The notes under the pieces: model-generated
Told to the model about the DNA's origin: nothing
Databases searched by the model: none
The model's input: the letters and a program-made list of their open reading frames with translations, nothing else
In this document: in pieces, positions 22,253-33,300 of the stretch
Position numbering within the stretch: the stretch's first letter is position 1
How the letters are laid out: the number at the start of each line of letters is the position of its first letter
Position numbers and translations under genes: made by a program
From: Synanceia verrucosa
Lineage: Eukaryota > Chordata > Actinopteri > Perciformes > Synanceiidae
Direction: 5' to 3'
Assembly (NCBI GenBank): GCA_029721515.1
Contig: CM056565.1
Coordinates: 10,356,742-10,420,741, forward strand
DNA: 64,000 bases

Positions 22253-23145
22253 CAGTGCTGTGCAAGTTACTGAAAAATAGTAACTAGTTACAGTTACTAG
22301 TTACTTCATTCAAAAAGTAACTCAATTACTTTACTGATTACTTACATCAAAAAGTAACGTGTTACTGTTAAAAGTAACTTTTTAGTTACTCATAGGACCC
22401 TGGGGAGTGAGCGTGTCTTATGGTGTGTTCACTGGAGGTCAGAACTTGGAGCTCAGATCATTGTAACCTCAAAGTTTAGTTCTTCCAGCTCTTCCAGCCT
22501 TACAGACGAACAACAAATCATGTAGCTACTGTTTACATCAGTAGCAGATAGCATGAATTCTATGTGAGCTTAATCCAACTTTCTGAGTTGGAGATCAGAC
22601 TTCATGGGGGTTCTTATTTAATTTCTGACTTGAAGATGAAATTCCTATATTCGTGTACAAGTGAACGCACCATGAGTTGGATCACAGAAACGCGAGGCTC
22701 CCAGTCTGCTGCAGTGACGTTAATGCTCTATTTTACCGCTGATGTTTGTCGCCTAATGCTGGGAAAGTGGAGGGACGGATCAGTGTCTCTAAAATAAACA
22801 TTCTTGCCTTTAATTTCAATGAGCGAGAAGTACTGCCGGTCCCAGTTTGAGAAGGATACCTTTGAATTTCCCTGGCCCATCGCCATTATCGTTGTCTTGT
22901 TGTGTTTGGCAGTCAGCAGGGCATGATCCGACTCATCCAAACATCTTTGCATTTGCAACAGTGTCATCATCCCCACTGGACACCTTTTGTTTCATTCAAC
23001 CAAACTGTAGTAACGCGCCACCCCACATTCTCAGTAACGGCAACGGCGTTGCCCCAATGGGAAAAGTAATTAATTAGATTACTCGTCACTGAAAAAAATA
23101 ACACAGTAACGCTGTTATACTCTAACGCTGTTATTACCAACACTG
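22253..23145. mobile_element. hAT-like non-autonomous element
   Basis: The ends are CAGTGCTG at left and the complement of CAGTGTTGG at right, with subterminal arrays of GTAACT/AGTTAC-type words. The 8-bp flanks GTTTTCAT and GTTATCGA agree at five positions, as expected for an old 8-bp hAT target duplication. No transposase reading frame was recognised inside. Confidence 0.6.
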
Positions 23146-23241
23146 GTTATCGAAATCACCATAAACAATACAACCAGCTGGCTAGCTTTAACAATATGTA
23201 CACAGGCAGGTAAACTGTTAGGTAGGCCATCCAGTAACATC

Positions 23242-23372
23242 CATCCATCCATCCATCCATCCATTATCTACCGCTTATCCTCATCGGGTCGCGGGAGGGC
23301 TGGAGCCTATCCCAGCTGTCTTAGGGCGGAAGGCAGGGTACACCCTGGACAAGTCGCCACCTCATCGCAGGG
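23242..23372 (-). repeat. Truncated SINE (copy 3) with perfect target duplication
   Basis: Only the 3' part of the family (body end plus GGAT repeats) is present. It is flanked by a perfect duplication, CATCCAGTAACATC, at 23228-23241 and 23373-23386. Loss of the tRNA head with retention of the tail is the usual 5' truncation of LINE-mobilised elements. Confidence 0.85.
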
Positions 23373-24207
23373 CATCCAGTAACATCATGTGGGTAAAAAT
23401 TAAATGATTGGACAGGCCTTTAAAGGTGTGCAGCAGCCATAACTGTCAGAGCAAACATTACCTACCCTAGCTTTAAAAATGTGGCACGTGTTCAATAGCA
23501 AAGAGCCTCCATTCTGGTTTCTCTGATTAAATTCAAATATCATGAAAAAATACCCTGGTGTTCAGTTGAGGTTCTGCACAGTAGTTACTTTGTAACACAA
23601 TTAAAAGATGTGAAATGTTTCTGTGTGTCTGTGTTTCATGAACATAGTGCAGGGGACATAAAAGAGGTTAGGAGTTACTGTTGCCTTGCAGACCTGCTAC
23701 AGTGTGACAGTGCAGGTCACAGCTTGCTGTACACAAACTGCTCCCATGAGGACGCATGCATGAACACACTGGTTCATTAATTCATCACCTGCAGCATCAC
23801 CTGTCCCAGGACACAGCCCCTCCACACTTCCTGGAAAAAACACACCTTGGCATGTAAGCTTTTGTTGCAGTTTTTGACACCATCACCATCATTTCCATGT
23901 TTGAAAATGAGTTGAGTTTGTTCTGCCTGCTTCACAGCAGATAATTAAAATGAACTGTATGTCATTTGACAGAAAACCCTAAAAACTCATGTCTAACATG
24001 CACAGGCATGTCTTATCACCAGCCAATAATAACCACCTTCCTGCTGGAGCGTCCCCAGTGACAGAAAATCTTCCCTTCCTCCCATTTCATGGTAAACAAG
24101 ATGTACAAGCGCATGCTGACTGCTTACCCATTCTCACTTAAATGCAAAATTACTTTTCTTACCTCAATTAATGCAGAAATAAATATATATGACACTAAAT
24201 ATATAGT

Positions 24208-24467
24208 TGTACCTCAGTTACTTCAGAGAGGGCCTCACCATGCCTGTGCCTTTCAACATCATCCCCTCACCCAAAGCTGTCTTTTACATCTTAAGGTGAA
24301 CTCTAAAAACACTCTCACCTGCAAAGACATCTCACTGTGTATCTATGTCAATATTCCTCTAAATTCTTCCTTGCTAAATACTGTGCTGAAATATGTGATG
24401 TTTTCAGACCAAGGCAGCTAAAGACATCCAGTTACCTTTCCAGCAGCAAGTGATCAGAGCCCTGGTG
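24208..24467 (+). pseudogene. Partial, internally deleted duplicate of trpc2 exons 10-12
   Basis: Bases 24208-24354 nearly match 19419-19565, which is the 3' two thirds of trpc2 exon 10, its donor and the start of intron 10. Bases from about 24355 to 24467 match about 19711-19829, the end of intron 11 and the start of exon 12. Exon 11 and flanking intron (roughly 19566-19710) are missing. Intron sequence is conserved as well as exon sequence, so this is a DNA-level and fairly recent duplication, not a retrocopy. It lacks the acceptor and 5' part of exon 10, so it cannot encode a channel. Confidence 0.9.
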
Positions 24468-24870
24468 TGTGGTATGTTCAGGTTTTGAGGTATAACCAAA
24501 TCTTTACATAGTAATAATAGTGTAATAGATGAGGAGACTTAAATTCAGACCTTTGTGTAACAACTTTAATTCCCCATACATGTAAAATACAAACATTAAG
24601 TTCATTAAAATGACCCATGTATAAAAACTGTATTGATTAAAAAAAAGACTGAATATTAATTCCCTATTCATTCTATACAAACATGCATACAACACAATTC
24701 ATGATGAAAGTCCAGAAAATCTTAAATAACAACAGAAAAAAAAAATTGTGACTTGAAGACAGCGGCATATGTAAAAAGCCTCGTTACAACATCATATACA
24801 AATACAAAGCACCAGGTGTTCTGCTGTTGGGTGATGAGAAGTGTGTTTATCTGAGCGAAGCACTCGTCAA

Positions 24871-27800
24871 TCAGGAGCCACACATCAGGCACTCATCTTT
24901 GTTGGCTAAAGAGCACACCATGGCAGCAACGTTGTGCTCTTTGGTCAACTCGGGCTCCTTTAATTTCTCCTTGTTGAGGGTGAACTGAATGGGGTTAGCG
25001 GCAGGCTTCGTCCGCAGGTAGTACATGCCGGTTTTCAGACCCTGCAAAGTAAAGGAGGCTAGCATTAAGTCATTTGTTTCTTGTCAGCAGAGAGCAGCAC
25101 TAAGCCTGTATTCCTGACTTACCAACTTCCAGCCATAGAAGTGCATGCTGGTCAGTTTGCCGTAGTTTGGCTCTGCAATATGTATGTTTAGGGACTGGCT
25201 CTGGTCAATGAAGGCACCACGGTCTGCTGCCATCTTGAGGACAGTCTTCTGGGAGATTTCCCACACAGTTTTATACAGCTGCTTCAGGTCATCTGGGATC
25301 TCTGCAATGTCCTGTGGACAAATCAGACAAGTTATTGATCACCAAAAAACAGTCACTTAAATTTTAAATTATAGTAACATTTATAGCAGTGGTGCTGAAT
25401 AAGATTTCACAGAGTATGACCCTTTACCTGTATGGACCCGTTCTGAGCAATCAGCTGGTTCTTCATTTCGTCATTCCACAGTCCTCTTTCTGTGAGGTCC
25501 TTCAGCAGGTGAGGATTCACAATCTATGTGAGAGGCAGTAAAGACACTTAGAAAAACGTTCCCTTTGCAGACACGCAAAGCAGCGAATGCACAATCCAGT
25601 GCTGACCTGAAACTCTCCTGAGAGCACCCTGCGGGTGTAGATGTTGCTGGTGTAGGCCTCAATGGACTCATTGTTGCCCAGGATCTGAGCGGTGGAAGCT
25701 GTGGGCATGGGGGCCAAGAGGAGACTGTTCCTCACACCATGCCTGAGGATACACAGAGGGAGGTTAAGTGTGGGCTTAATCCCCCAATACAGTAGATATG
25801 AGAAATACCAATAAGAACGACATTTATGGATGACTTACTTGGCGATTTTCGCCTTCAGTGCTTTCCAGTCGCAGAGATCTGTTGGGGTTTTTTCCCACAT
25901 GTCAAACTGAAGGATCTAGAAAACAAATTGAGTTGGTTATTCTGAGCCTGAACTGCTAAACTGTATCCCAGGCACCTTGTAAAAAGTACTCACTCCCTTG
26001 CTGACAGGAGAGCCAGCGTAGGTTTCGTAAGGGCCGAGCTCCGCTGCTAGCTCACAGCTAGCCTCCAGAGCAGCGTAGTAGATGGTCTCAAAGATGTGAA
26101 TGTTGAGCAGTTGGGCCTCAGGGCTTTCAAATGGATAACGCATAAGGATGAAGGCATCGGCCAAACCCTGCACACCGATTCCAATCGGCCGGTGGCGCAT
26201 GTTAGACCGTTCAGCCTGGGAAGCAGGACAGAGATGCTATGTGTTAACACAGAGCACTTTAGACCCAACTGCATGGTTGACAGAGAAGCAAGACTAGTGA
26301 AGAAATGTACCTCAATCACTGGGTAGTAGTTGATGTCAATAATCTTGTTTAGGTTCTTAACAATGACTTTGGTAACAGATGCAAGCTTTTTGAAGTCAAA
26401 GGTCCTTTCTGGGGTGACGTACATGTTCAGGGCAATAGATGCCAGGTTACACACTGCAACCTGAGTTGAAGGAAGGACAAACCAAATGAGCATTAACAAT
26501 ATAATCTCATGGCTAACTTGAGCATTGCGGATACGTCACAGCCCGTCCCGCCCCTGACCTCGTCTTTGCTTGTGTACTCTACAATCTCTGTACAGAGGTT
26601 GCTGGATTTGATGGTGCCCAGATTCTGCTGGTTGCTCTTCCTGTTGCACGCGTCCTTGTAAAGCATGTATGGCGTGCCGGTTTCTGTCTGGGACTCGATG
26701 ATGGTGTACCACACCTGCTGAGCCTTCACCACTCGCTTCACCCGGCCCTCCTTCTCATAACTGAGGACCATCCGGACACACAGGACAGGTTAGCACTGAG
26801 AAATGAGCTGTTTTTGCTCTGAACAGAGTTTGATGTGCCAGTCTTACCGAGTGTAGAGCTCCTCAAACTCCTGTCCCCAGCACTCCTCTAACCCAGGACA
26901 CTCACTGGGACACATCAAAGACCAGTCCTACAAGAGCAGGAGAGGAACAGTAAGACTTTCTACCTGTAATGTTAAAGATTCAGCAGTCTCCTAAACTAGA
27001 AAACACACCAGAAAACCCACAGAAGTTTCCAGAACATAAATCTTAATTCAAACTGAAGCTGTCAGTATATGAGATGTGAGTCAGTCCCTAAGATATTCAC
27101 CTGATTGCTCTCCACTCGTTTCATAAACAGGTCTGGGATCCACATGGCGAAGAACAGGTCTCTGGCCCTCTGCTCCTCTTTACCTGTGTTCTTCTTCAAC
27201 TCTAAGAAGTCAAACACATCAGAGTGCCACGGCTCCAGGTACACAGCAAAGGCCCCGGGTCTCTGAACGAGCAAACACACCAAGAATGAAGCGACTTAAA
27301 GACCAGATGTGTCTCTCTAGAGCAGCAACATCAAGCTCTGCTGGTGTGCAATGCAAATCTTTACCTTGTTGCCACCCTGGTCAACGTAGCGTGCTGTGTT
27401 GTTAAAGACTCTAAGCATAGGAACCAGCCCATTGGAAGTGCCATTAGTCTGAAAAACAGGACCCACTGTAAGTAAACACAAATCAAAGCTCCTGGTGCTT
27501 GTTTGTGCGTACTCAACTCACCCCAGCAATATAGCTTCCCGTCGCTCTGATACAGCTAACAGCCAATCCAATGCCTCCAGCTGATTTGGAGATGAGGGCA
27601 CACTGCTTCAGTGTGTCATAAATACCATCAATGCTGTCATCTTTCATGGCTAGCAAGAAACAACTGTAAAAAACCCACAAGTCAATTATAATAAGAAGGA
27701 AAACAGTCATGTTCAGATGAAAGCATCAGAGAGCTGGTCTTTACCTAGACAGCTGCGGTTTGTTGGTGCCAGCATTGAACAGAGTAGGTGAGGCGTGGGT

Positions 27801-29481
27801 GAACCACTTCTCTGACAGCAAGTTGTAGGTCTCAATGGCTGCTTCAATGTCTCCTTTATGGATCCCAACTGCCACTCTCATTAGCATGTGCTGGGGCCTC
27901 TCCGCAACTACGCAAAAAACAGATTCAACAGGAATTTAACAGTTAAAAATATCCAAAACACAAATTACTGGACACATTAACGTGTTTCTCATGAAGCTAT
28001 AGCGAAATCAATTCTCACCTTTGCCGTTTATCTTCAACAAATACGACCGCTCAAGTGTCTATTAGAGCAAAAGGAGCAAATTAGAGTCATAACTCAAGTA
28101 TCTGCTTGAGTTGTCAAATGTCAAATGAAAAATTTACCTTAAAGCCAAAGAAGTTGTAAGAGAAGTCTCTGTCGTAAATGATTGCGGAGTTGAGGCGCTG
28201 CAAATGACAGAGGATATAATGTAAAAAAAAATAAAAAAAAAAAAATACCAGACATAATTAAAGTAACTCCCAAATATAACACAGTGACACAGATGTGACT
28301 TACACCCTTATTTTCAAGTACAATATCGAGGGTCTCCTTGGAGATCATGGGTGAGTGGCGATTATTTAACGGGTTCACGTAGTTGTAAAGGTCTTCCATC
28401 ACGTCTGCAAAAGCCAAAGAAGAGAGAAGGTGTAACATCTGTACCAATATTTAACACTTTAACCATGCACAACAAATCATGTCAGAGTTTCCTGTAAAAA
28501 CTCCACCCTCATAAAAATCATACAGTGTACTGAAATGAATTATTGGTATGTATTTTCTTATGGTAACTTAAAAGCCATACTCACCACTGAATACTTTCTT
28601 GGTTTCTTTGTGTAGATTAGACACTGCGATCCGTGCAGCCAGGAGAGCATAGTCAGGATGTTTGGTGGTGAGGGTGGCAGCAGTCTCTGATGCCAGAGTG
28701 TCCAGCTCCACAGTAGTGACTCCACTGTACAGACCCTGGATCACCTTCATTGTAATCTGAGCCTGCAGAGACACAGATAAAGACATGCAAATACAGTTGA
28801 AGTCAACAGTGTAAGTCATTTACATTACTTGATGTTTCTTTTATGCTGGTATGAACTTACAGGGTCCACAAAGTCAGAGTTGAGTCCATAGCAAAGCTTT
28901 TGAATGCGAGATGTAATTTTATCAAAACTAACGGCCTCCTTGCGTCCATCTGCAAAAACACAAAAATGCAACATCATTTCTAGAAAAAATTGCAGTGCTA
29001 CACACTCAGCAGAATATGTGTGACCTATCAGAGACACGGCTGTTAATTGGATTCTCTCTGATCAATTAAATGAGAAGAAGCGCGCGCTGAACACCTGTCT
29101 AACCAGTTGTTGTCATAACAACAGATCCTTGCTGCTTCGCGCCAACTTCCCCAGTGTCAAACAGCATCAGTCAGGCAGTCAGTCTGTCCTCACACATTCC
29201 TCATAGTGTGGAGTTTATCAACGCTTTTACTTTGCAAACACTTTGCAAAAGTAGGTCAGTGAGCGACACAGTCAATTTAAACACTGTCAGTTCTATTTAA
29301 AAAACATGCTAACAATACAGACAACCCATGCGCAAACTGAAAGAAACTAGTTTCTGTTCTTTCATAACTCAAGTCTTTGTTTAGTGTCTCACCACACAAA
29401 TAAACACAAACACACGAGCATTACATTAACCGACAGTATCAGACGTTATGAAGTTACTGTACCTCGCTTTAAGACATGCAT
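24871..29481 (-). CDS. rrm1: Ribonucleoside-diphosphate reductase large subunit
   Basis: Catalytic and allosteric subunit of class Ia ribonucleotide reductase; reduces NDPs to dNDPs with the RRM2/RRM2B radical subunit in the cytosol. Exons in gene order: 29463-29481, 28861-28949, 28585-28762, 28304-28404, 28138-28197, 28019-28058, about 27746-27907, 27522-27663, 27365-27448, 27101-27262, 26848-26927, 26559-26760, 26311-26460, 25994-26215, 25839-25915, 25607-25742, 25428-25523, 25123-25311, 24871-25041. The product is about 786 residues (human 792). It starts MHVLKRD (ATP cone). Active-site Cys lie in SSCFLLAMKDD and AVCNLAS, the radical-site triad in SNLCTE, the radical-transfer tyrosines in GMYYLRT, and the C-terminal shuttle pair in DECLMCGS. 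No key residue is missing. Exon 7 counts one base short of frame in my reading; I attribute this to counting, not to a frameshift. Confidence 0.97.
29136..29145 (-). promoter_or_regulatory. E2F-type site in rrm1 intron 1
   Basis: TTCGCGCCAA on the plus strand (TTGGCGCGAA on minus) closely fits the E2F consensus. It lies about 320 bp inside rrm1 intron 1. RRM1 is a known S-phase, E2F-regulated gene, so a regulatory role is plausible but untested. Confidence 0.45.
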
Positions 29482-30385
29482 GTTGGCAACAAATCAGCTG
29501 GTTTCTTCAGGCACCAGTAACTTGAGCACAGAGCTGTTGTAGCAGCTTATTACACCGGGAGGACAATCGGCTGGTAGCAGTTGAATCTCAAACTGAGGGC
29601 GCCAAAGACTGAAGACCGAGTAACACCGCTTTGTCCCGGAGGCTCAGCCAATCAGAGAAGACTCCAGCAGACATTTGAACCAATCACGATCCAGCATCAG
29701 CTGTCTTCCGGTCGCCGTTTCCGGGCGAATCTGGCGGGATTGTGGTTTTCTTTCAGGTTTTGTTGTGACATGTAATTTTATGCCCTATGTTGCAATACAC
29801 AAATCTCCATCAACTACATATGAATATCTCTTGCGGTTATAAGTGAGACTAGGTGAAATTTTTGTGCATGCCCTTCCTTCGATGATATCTACACTAAATT
29901 CTTACGCATTTATTAGAGGATATTAGCAGTACAACTAGAGTGGCATCCATTTTCACAGTTAAAATCATTACTCATCGTTTAATAGCACTTCAGAAGATCA
30001 GGTTGCATCATACAAGAAATGTAAAAGTAAAATGAAAATAACAACATCATAAATACATATTGAAGAATTTCCTGTGGGATTAATAAAGTTATATCTTATC
30101 TTAATACATGAAATAAATCATGCATTTTTCTTAGTCTGTAAATTTTCAACCACTTCACAAGCATAACAAGCTTGATAAATTTATCTCTGTAGATAGCTCC
30201 AAGTCTAACTTGTAATCTGAGGCTTGACTTCATAACAAATACAGAAAGTCACAGCTGTGGAAGTTGACCTACTTTTCCCCCCGAATTTTATTTTGAAGGA
30301 AAAAGAGCCAAACAAGACCGGATGTGACCCTCTAAAGAGTGTTGCTAATGCTAATGGACCCGGAACGGTAAAGCACACTCCGAAG
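29482..30385. promoter_or_regulatory. Divergent rrm1/rnf121 promoter region
   Basis: rrm1 (minus) and rnf121 (plus) start 904 bp apart, head to head. Two CCAAT boxes (29648-29652 and 29680-29684) and a GGCGGGA element (29733-29739) lie 170-260 bp upstream of the rrm1 ATG, an arrangement common in NF-Y/E2F-controlled cell-cycle genes. No TATA box was assigned for either gene. The core closest to rnf121 contains GGAA-type words near 30360. Confidence 0.5.
30066..30105 (+). repeat. Possible LINE 3' tail
   Basis: The words TTTCCTGTGGGATTAATAAAG followed by a TATCTTATCTTA run resemble the 3' ends of fish LINEs. No LINE coding sequence is attached. This is tentative. Confidence 0.35.
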
Positions 30386-33300
30386 ATGGCCGGGGTGTTT
30401 GAGGTGGAGGTTGATGGTGTAGAGCACGACCATGGGCTGCAGCATCACGATGAAGCGCACCAGGTGAGAGTAATGGACTTCAGCGAAGTGTTGTGATGGA
30501 TACAACCGACGGAAGTGAATTTATTCCGGGCGTTTTTAGCTGCCAACTCGCAGCTCTGTGTTAGCTAGCTGACGCTATTACTCACGGGTTTTGGTGTTGA
30601 GCCTAGCGTAAGCAGCTAGCTGCTGTTTAGCGTTGTGTCACCAAGCAGGGGAAATGAGTTTCCATTGTAGGTTTCTGACAAAATAGCAGTGTCAAGCAAG
30701 AAACGCCCGGAAAGCATTCAGCTATGCTAAGCAAGCTGGCCGGCTAACGTTCAACAACTGTAACTTGACTTGGTTTCATCCACCCAAAGTAGCCCAGATA
30801 CTGCTTAAAAAAAAATAATATTTTCATTTATTAGTTTTCATACTCATGCGTTCACTGCCACGTTCAGAAAGTAACTACACAAATAAAGCTGATGTGGCTG
30901 ATCGGGTCAAAGGTCACGCCTTTTCCGTGCTGAGTGCCAAGAGGTTTATCCTGTCAAGCTGAGGATAGCAACCAAACCACTTCCGGTGTAATTTCAACCT
31001 TATAAACCAAAGCTGGATTTTAGAGCAGGAACAAGCAGTGTGAAAGAGACACACCAGAGAGGTGAAATGAAAGTTACAAGCTGTCACAGGCAGTCATGTA
31101 TGGCTGTAGTTATATTCAGTAATAACTGTGCAGCAGATCCTTGTTTGGTTCACTGATGGTTGAAATGTATTTGGATGGCCAGTTTTTTGTGTAAAATAGT
31201 AATAATAGTTGGCTGTATTCACCTGCTGAGTGAAGTGTTAAGAGACTTCAGCTTTTCACACACGTTATTAACATGGATTTGGGTCTAGTCTTAATAACTG
31301 TTAACTTTTAAGACTGTTATTAAAGTGTGATTAGGGGCAAATGGTGACTCAAGTAGGAAAATGCATCGTATTTCGCAGCATGTGTGATGTGAGTAAGAAA
31401 TGGTTGTAAACCTGAAGCTGCACATTTTTTAATACAGCCACTGCCACCACACTACACAACACTACTCTTGTCCTACCTCTTTGTACAACCCATATATTTG
31501 TTGTATGTATTTTATTATTGCTTTTTTGCCTCATTTGCCATTATGATGCCTTTATCTTTTTTATCTTTTATCTATTTTTCACTTTGGCATTATTGCTCAG
31601 CATTTAGTGTGGATAGCAAAGGAAGTATTTCAGTGTACAGGGAAACATATTTCTGCTGATGAAGGTTAAATTAGGCACGCTAAAGTAGCTAAACTAGCCC
31701 AGCAACTTGGGAGGGACTGTACCTGCTAAACACAAATATATCAGTTATGTCTCTCTTGGTAAATATGATCATTATATTTGTATGTCATACTACTATAGTT
31801 TGAAGTGTGTAATTTTCTTCTTAATGAACAAGAGGTGATTTTAACTGTTCAGCTGCTTATTTCATACAGGGTCACCAGTAATGGTTATTGTTTGTCTGTT
31901 TCCTCTCTTTAGTTTGATGTGTCCAAGCTCTCACCAGAGGAGAAGTGGAGGTCAGTGTCTTTGTCACATTTTTAATGGATTCTGTGTTTATTTTTGTGAC
32001 ATATGATCATTGTCTCTCAGATAACAAGGTTTTTGGTTAAGGATAAAAAACACCATACATCTTAATCGAGAACTTTTATATTAGGCACAAGGAGTTCTTT
32101 ACAGTCAGTACTGAAAAATGAAAATAAACAGTAAAATTTCCAACAGTTCTCAGTCATTACCATTAGGAGACACCAACGTACAGAACTGTACAGTACGTCT
32201 TTACGGGCACGCCTATCCTGCAATCACAACAACAATCACATAGCTCCTATCCATCCATCCATCCATCCATTATCTACCGCTTATCCTCATAGGGTCACGG
32301 GGGAGCTGGAGCATATCCCAGCTGTCTTAGGGCGGAAGGCAGGGTCACATAGCTCCTAGCGACACAAAATTAGTTGACTATGTGATATGTTCCTTTTTTC
32401 CCACAGAGTGGAGCATGCAAGAATGCATGCCAAGCATAAAGGCCATGAGGCAATGCATGCAGAGATGGTGCTGATACTCATAGTCACCCTTGTCGTCGCC
32501 CAGCTAGTCCTCGTGCAGTGGAAACAGAGACATCCAAAGTCATACAATGTAAGACACACACTCTGTTTTGAAAGACCATCATGTAAAAATGCATAATAAA
32601 TCATTTGTTTGAGGTCGAGCTCCAATTGAGCTGTGAAGTAGGAGTGTTTTTTTTTTTTTTAAGTGATGGGGAAGGAAGGTGTAAGAGAACATGTACTTGC
32701 ACTGTGTTTGTATTTTTGTTTACTGTATCCGCATGTATTAAATAAGGATAAATATGGTGTTTTCCATCACGAGTAGTGTATTTAGTTTTTATTCATGTCT
32801 CCTTGGTGTACGTGCATCTTCTAACATGTGCGCTCTGCTGTTTTGTAGCTGGTCACTCTGTTCCAGATGTGGGTAGTTCCTCTCTACTTCACTACCAAAC
32901 TTCACTGGTGGAGGTTCCTGACAACATGGTTCATCTTCTCTGTCATCACAGCATACATCTCCTTCCGTGCCACTCGCAAGCCACTGGCCTGCACCACACC
33001 GAGGTATAGCCATCGTTCACACGTAATTGAGTCCTGTAAAAGAGGAGATCTGCCATGACATGTTCCTTCTCTTTGGCTGTAGGCTGGTGTATAAGTGGTT
33101 TCTCCTCCTCTACAAGATCAGCTATGCCACAGGAATAGTTGGCTACAGTGTCGTCATGTTTACACTTTTTGGTATAAACCTAATATTCAGGTATGTATGT
33201 ATTTCAGTTTCACATCATTTCCTGTGATGGAAGTTTGTTTAACAAACAGTTCAGTGGATATTAATTTCCATCATAGAGAGTAAAATTCTTCAAGTGGTTG

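Larger units (their letters stand above)
21200..24870. other. trpc2-rrm1 spacer
   Basis: Apart from the two SINE copies, the hAT-like element and the trpc2 fragment, I see no gene here. An ATTAAA at about 21333 may polyadenylate trpc2. On the minus strand an ATTAAA (complement near 24567-24572) lies about 300 nt after the rrm1 stop and could end that transcript. Confidence 0.6.

Noticed and set aside
24208..24467. Possible second functional trpc2 exon cassette
   Set aside because: The exon-10 part lacks its acceptor and 5' third, and exon 11 is absent, so an in-frame channel segment cannot result.
27746..27907. Apparent one-base frame problem in rrm1 exon 7
   Set aside because: The translated codons match the family without interruption, so a counting error on my side is more likely than a real frameshift.
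32250..32280. CCAT tandem units considered as a CRISPR-like array or satellite
   Set aside because: The units are 4 bp without spacers and form the tail of a SINE; the genome is eukaryotic.
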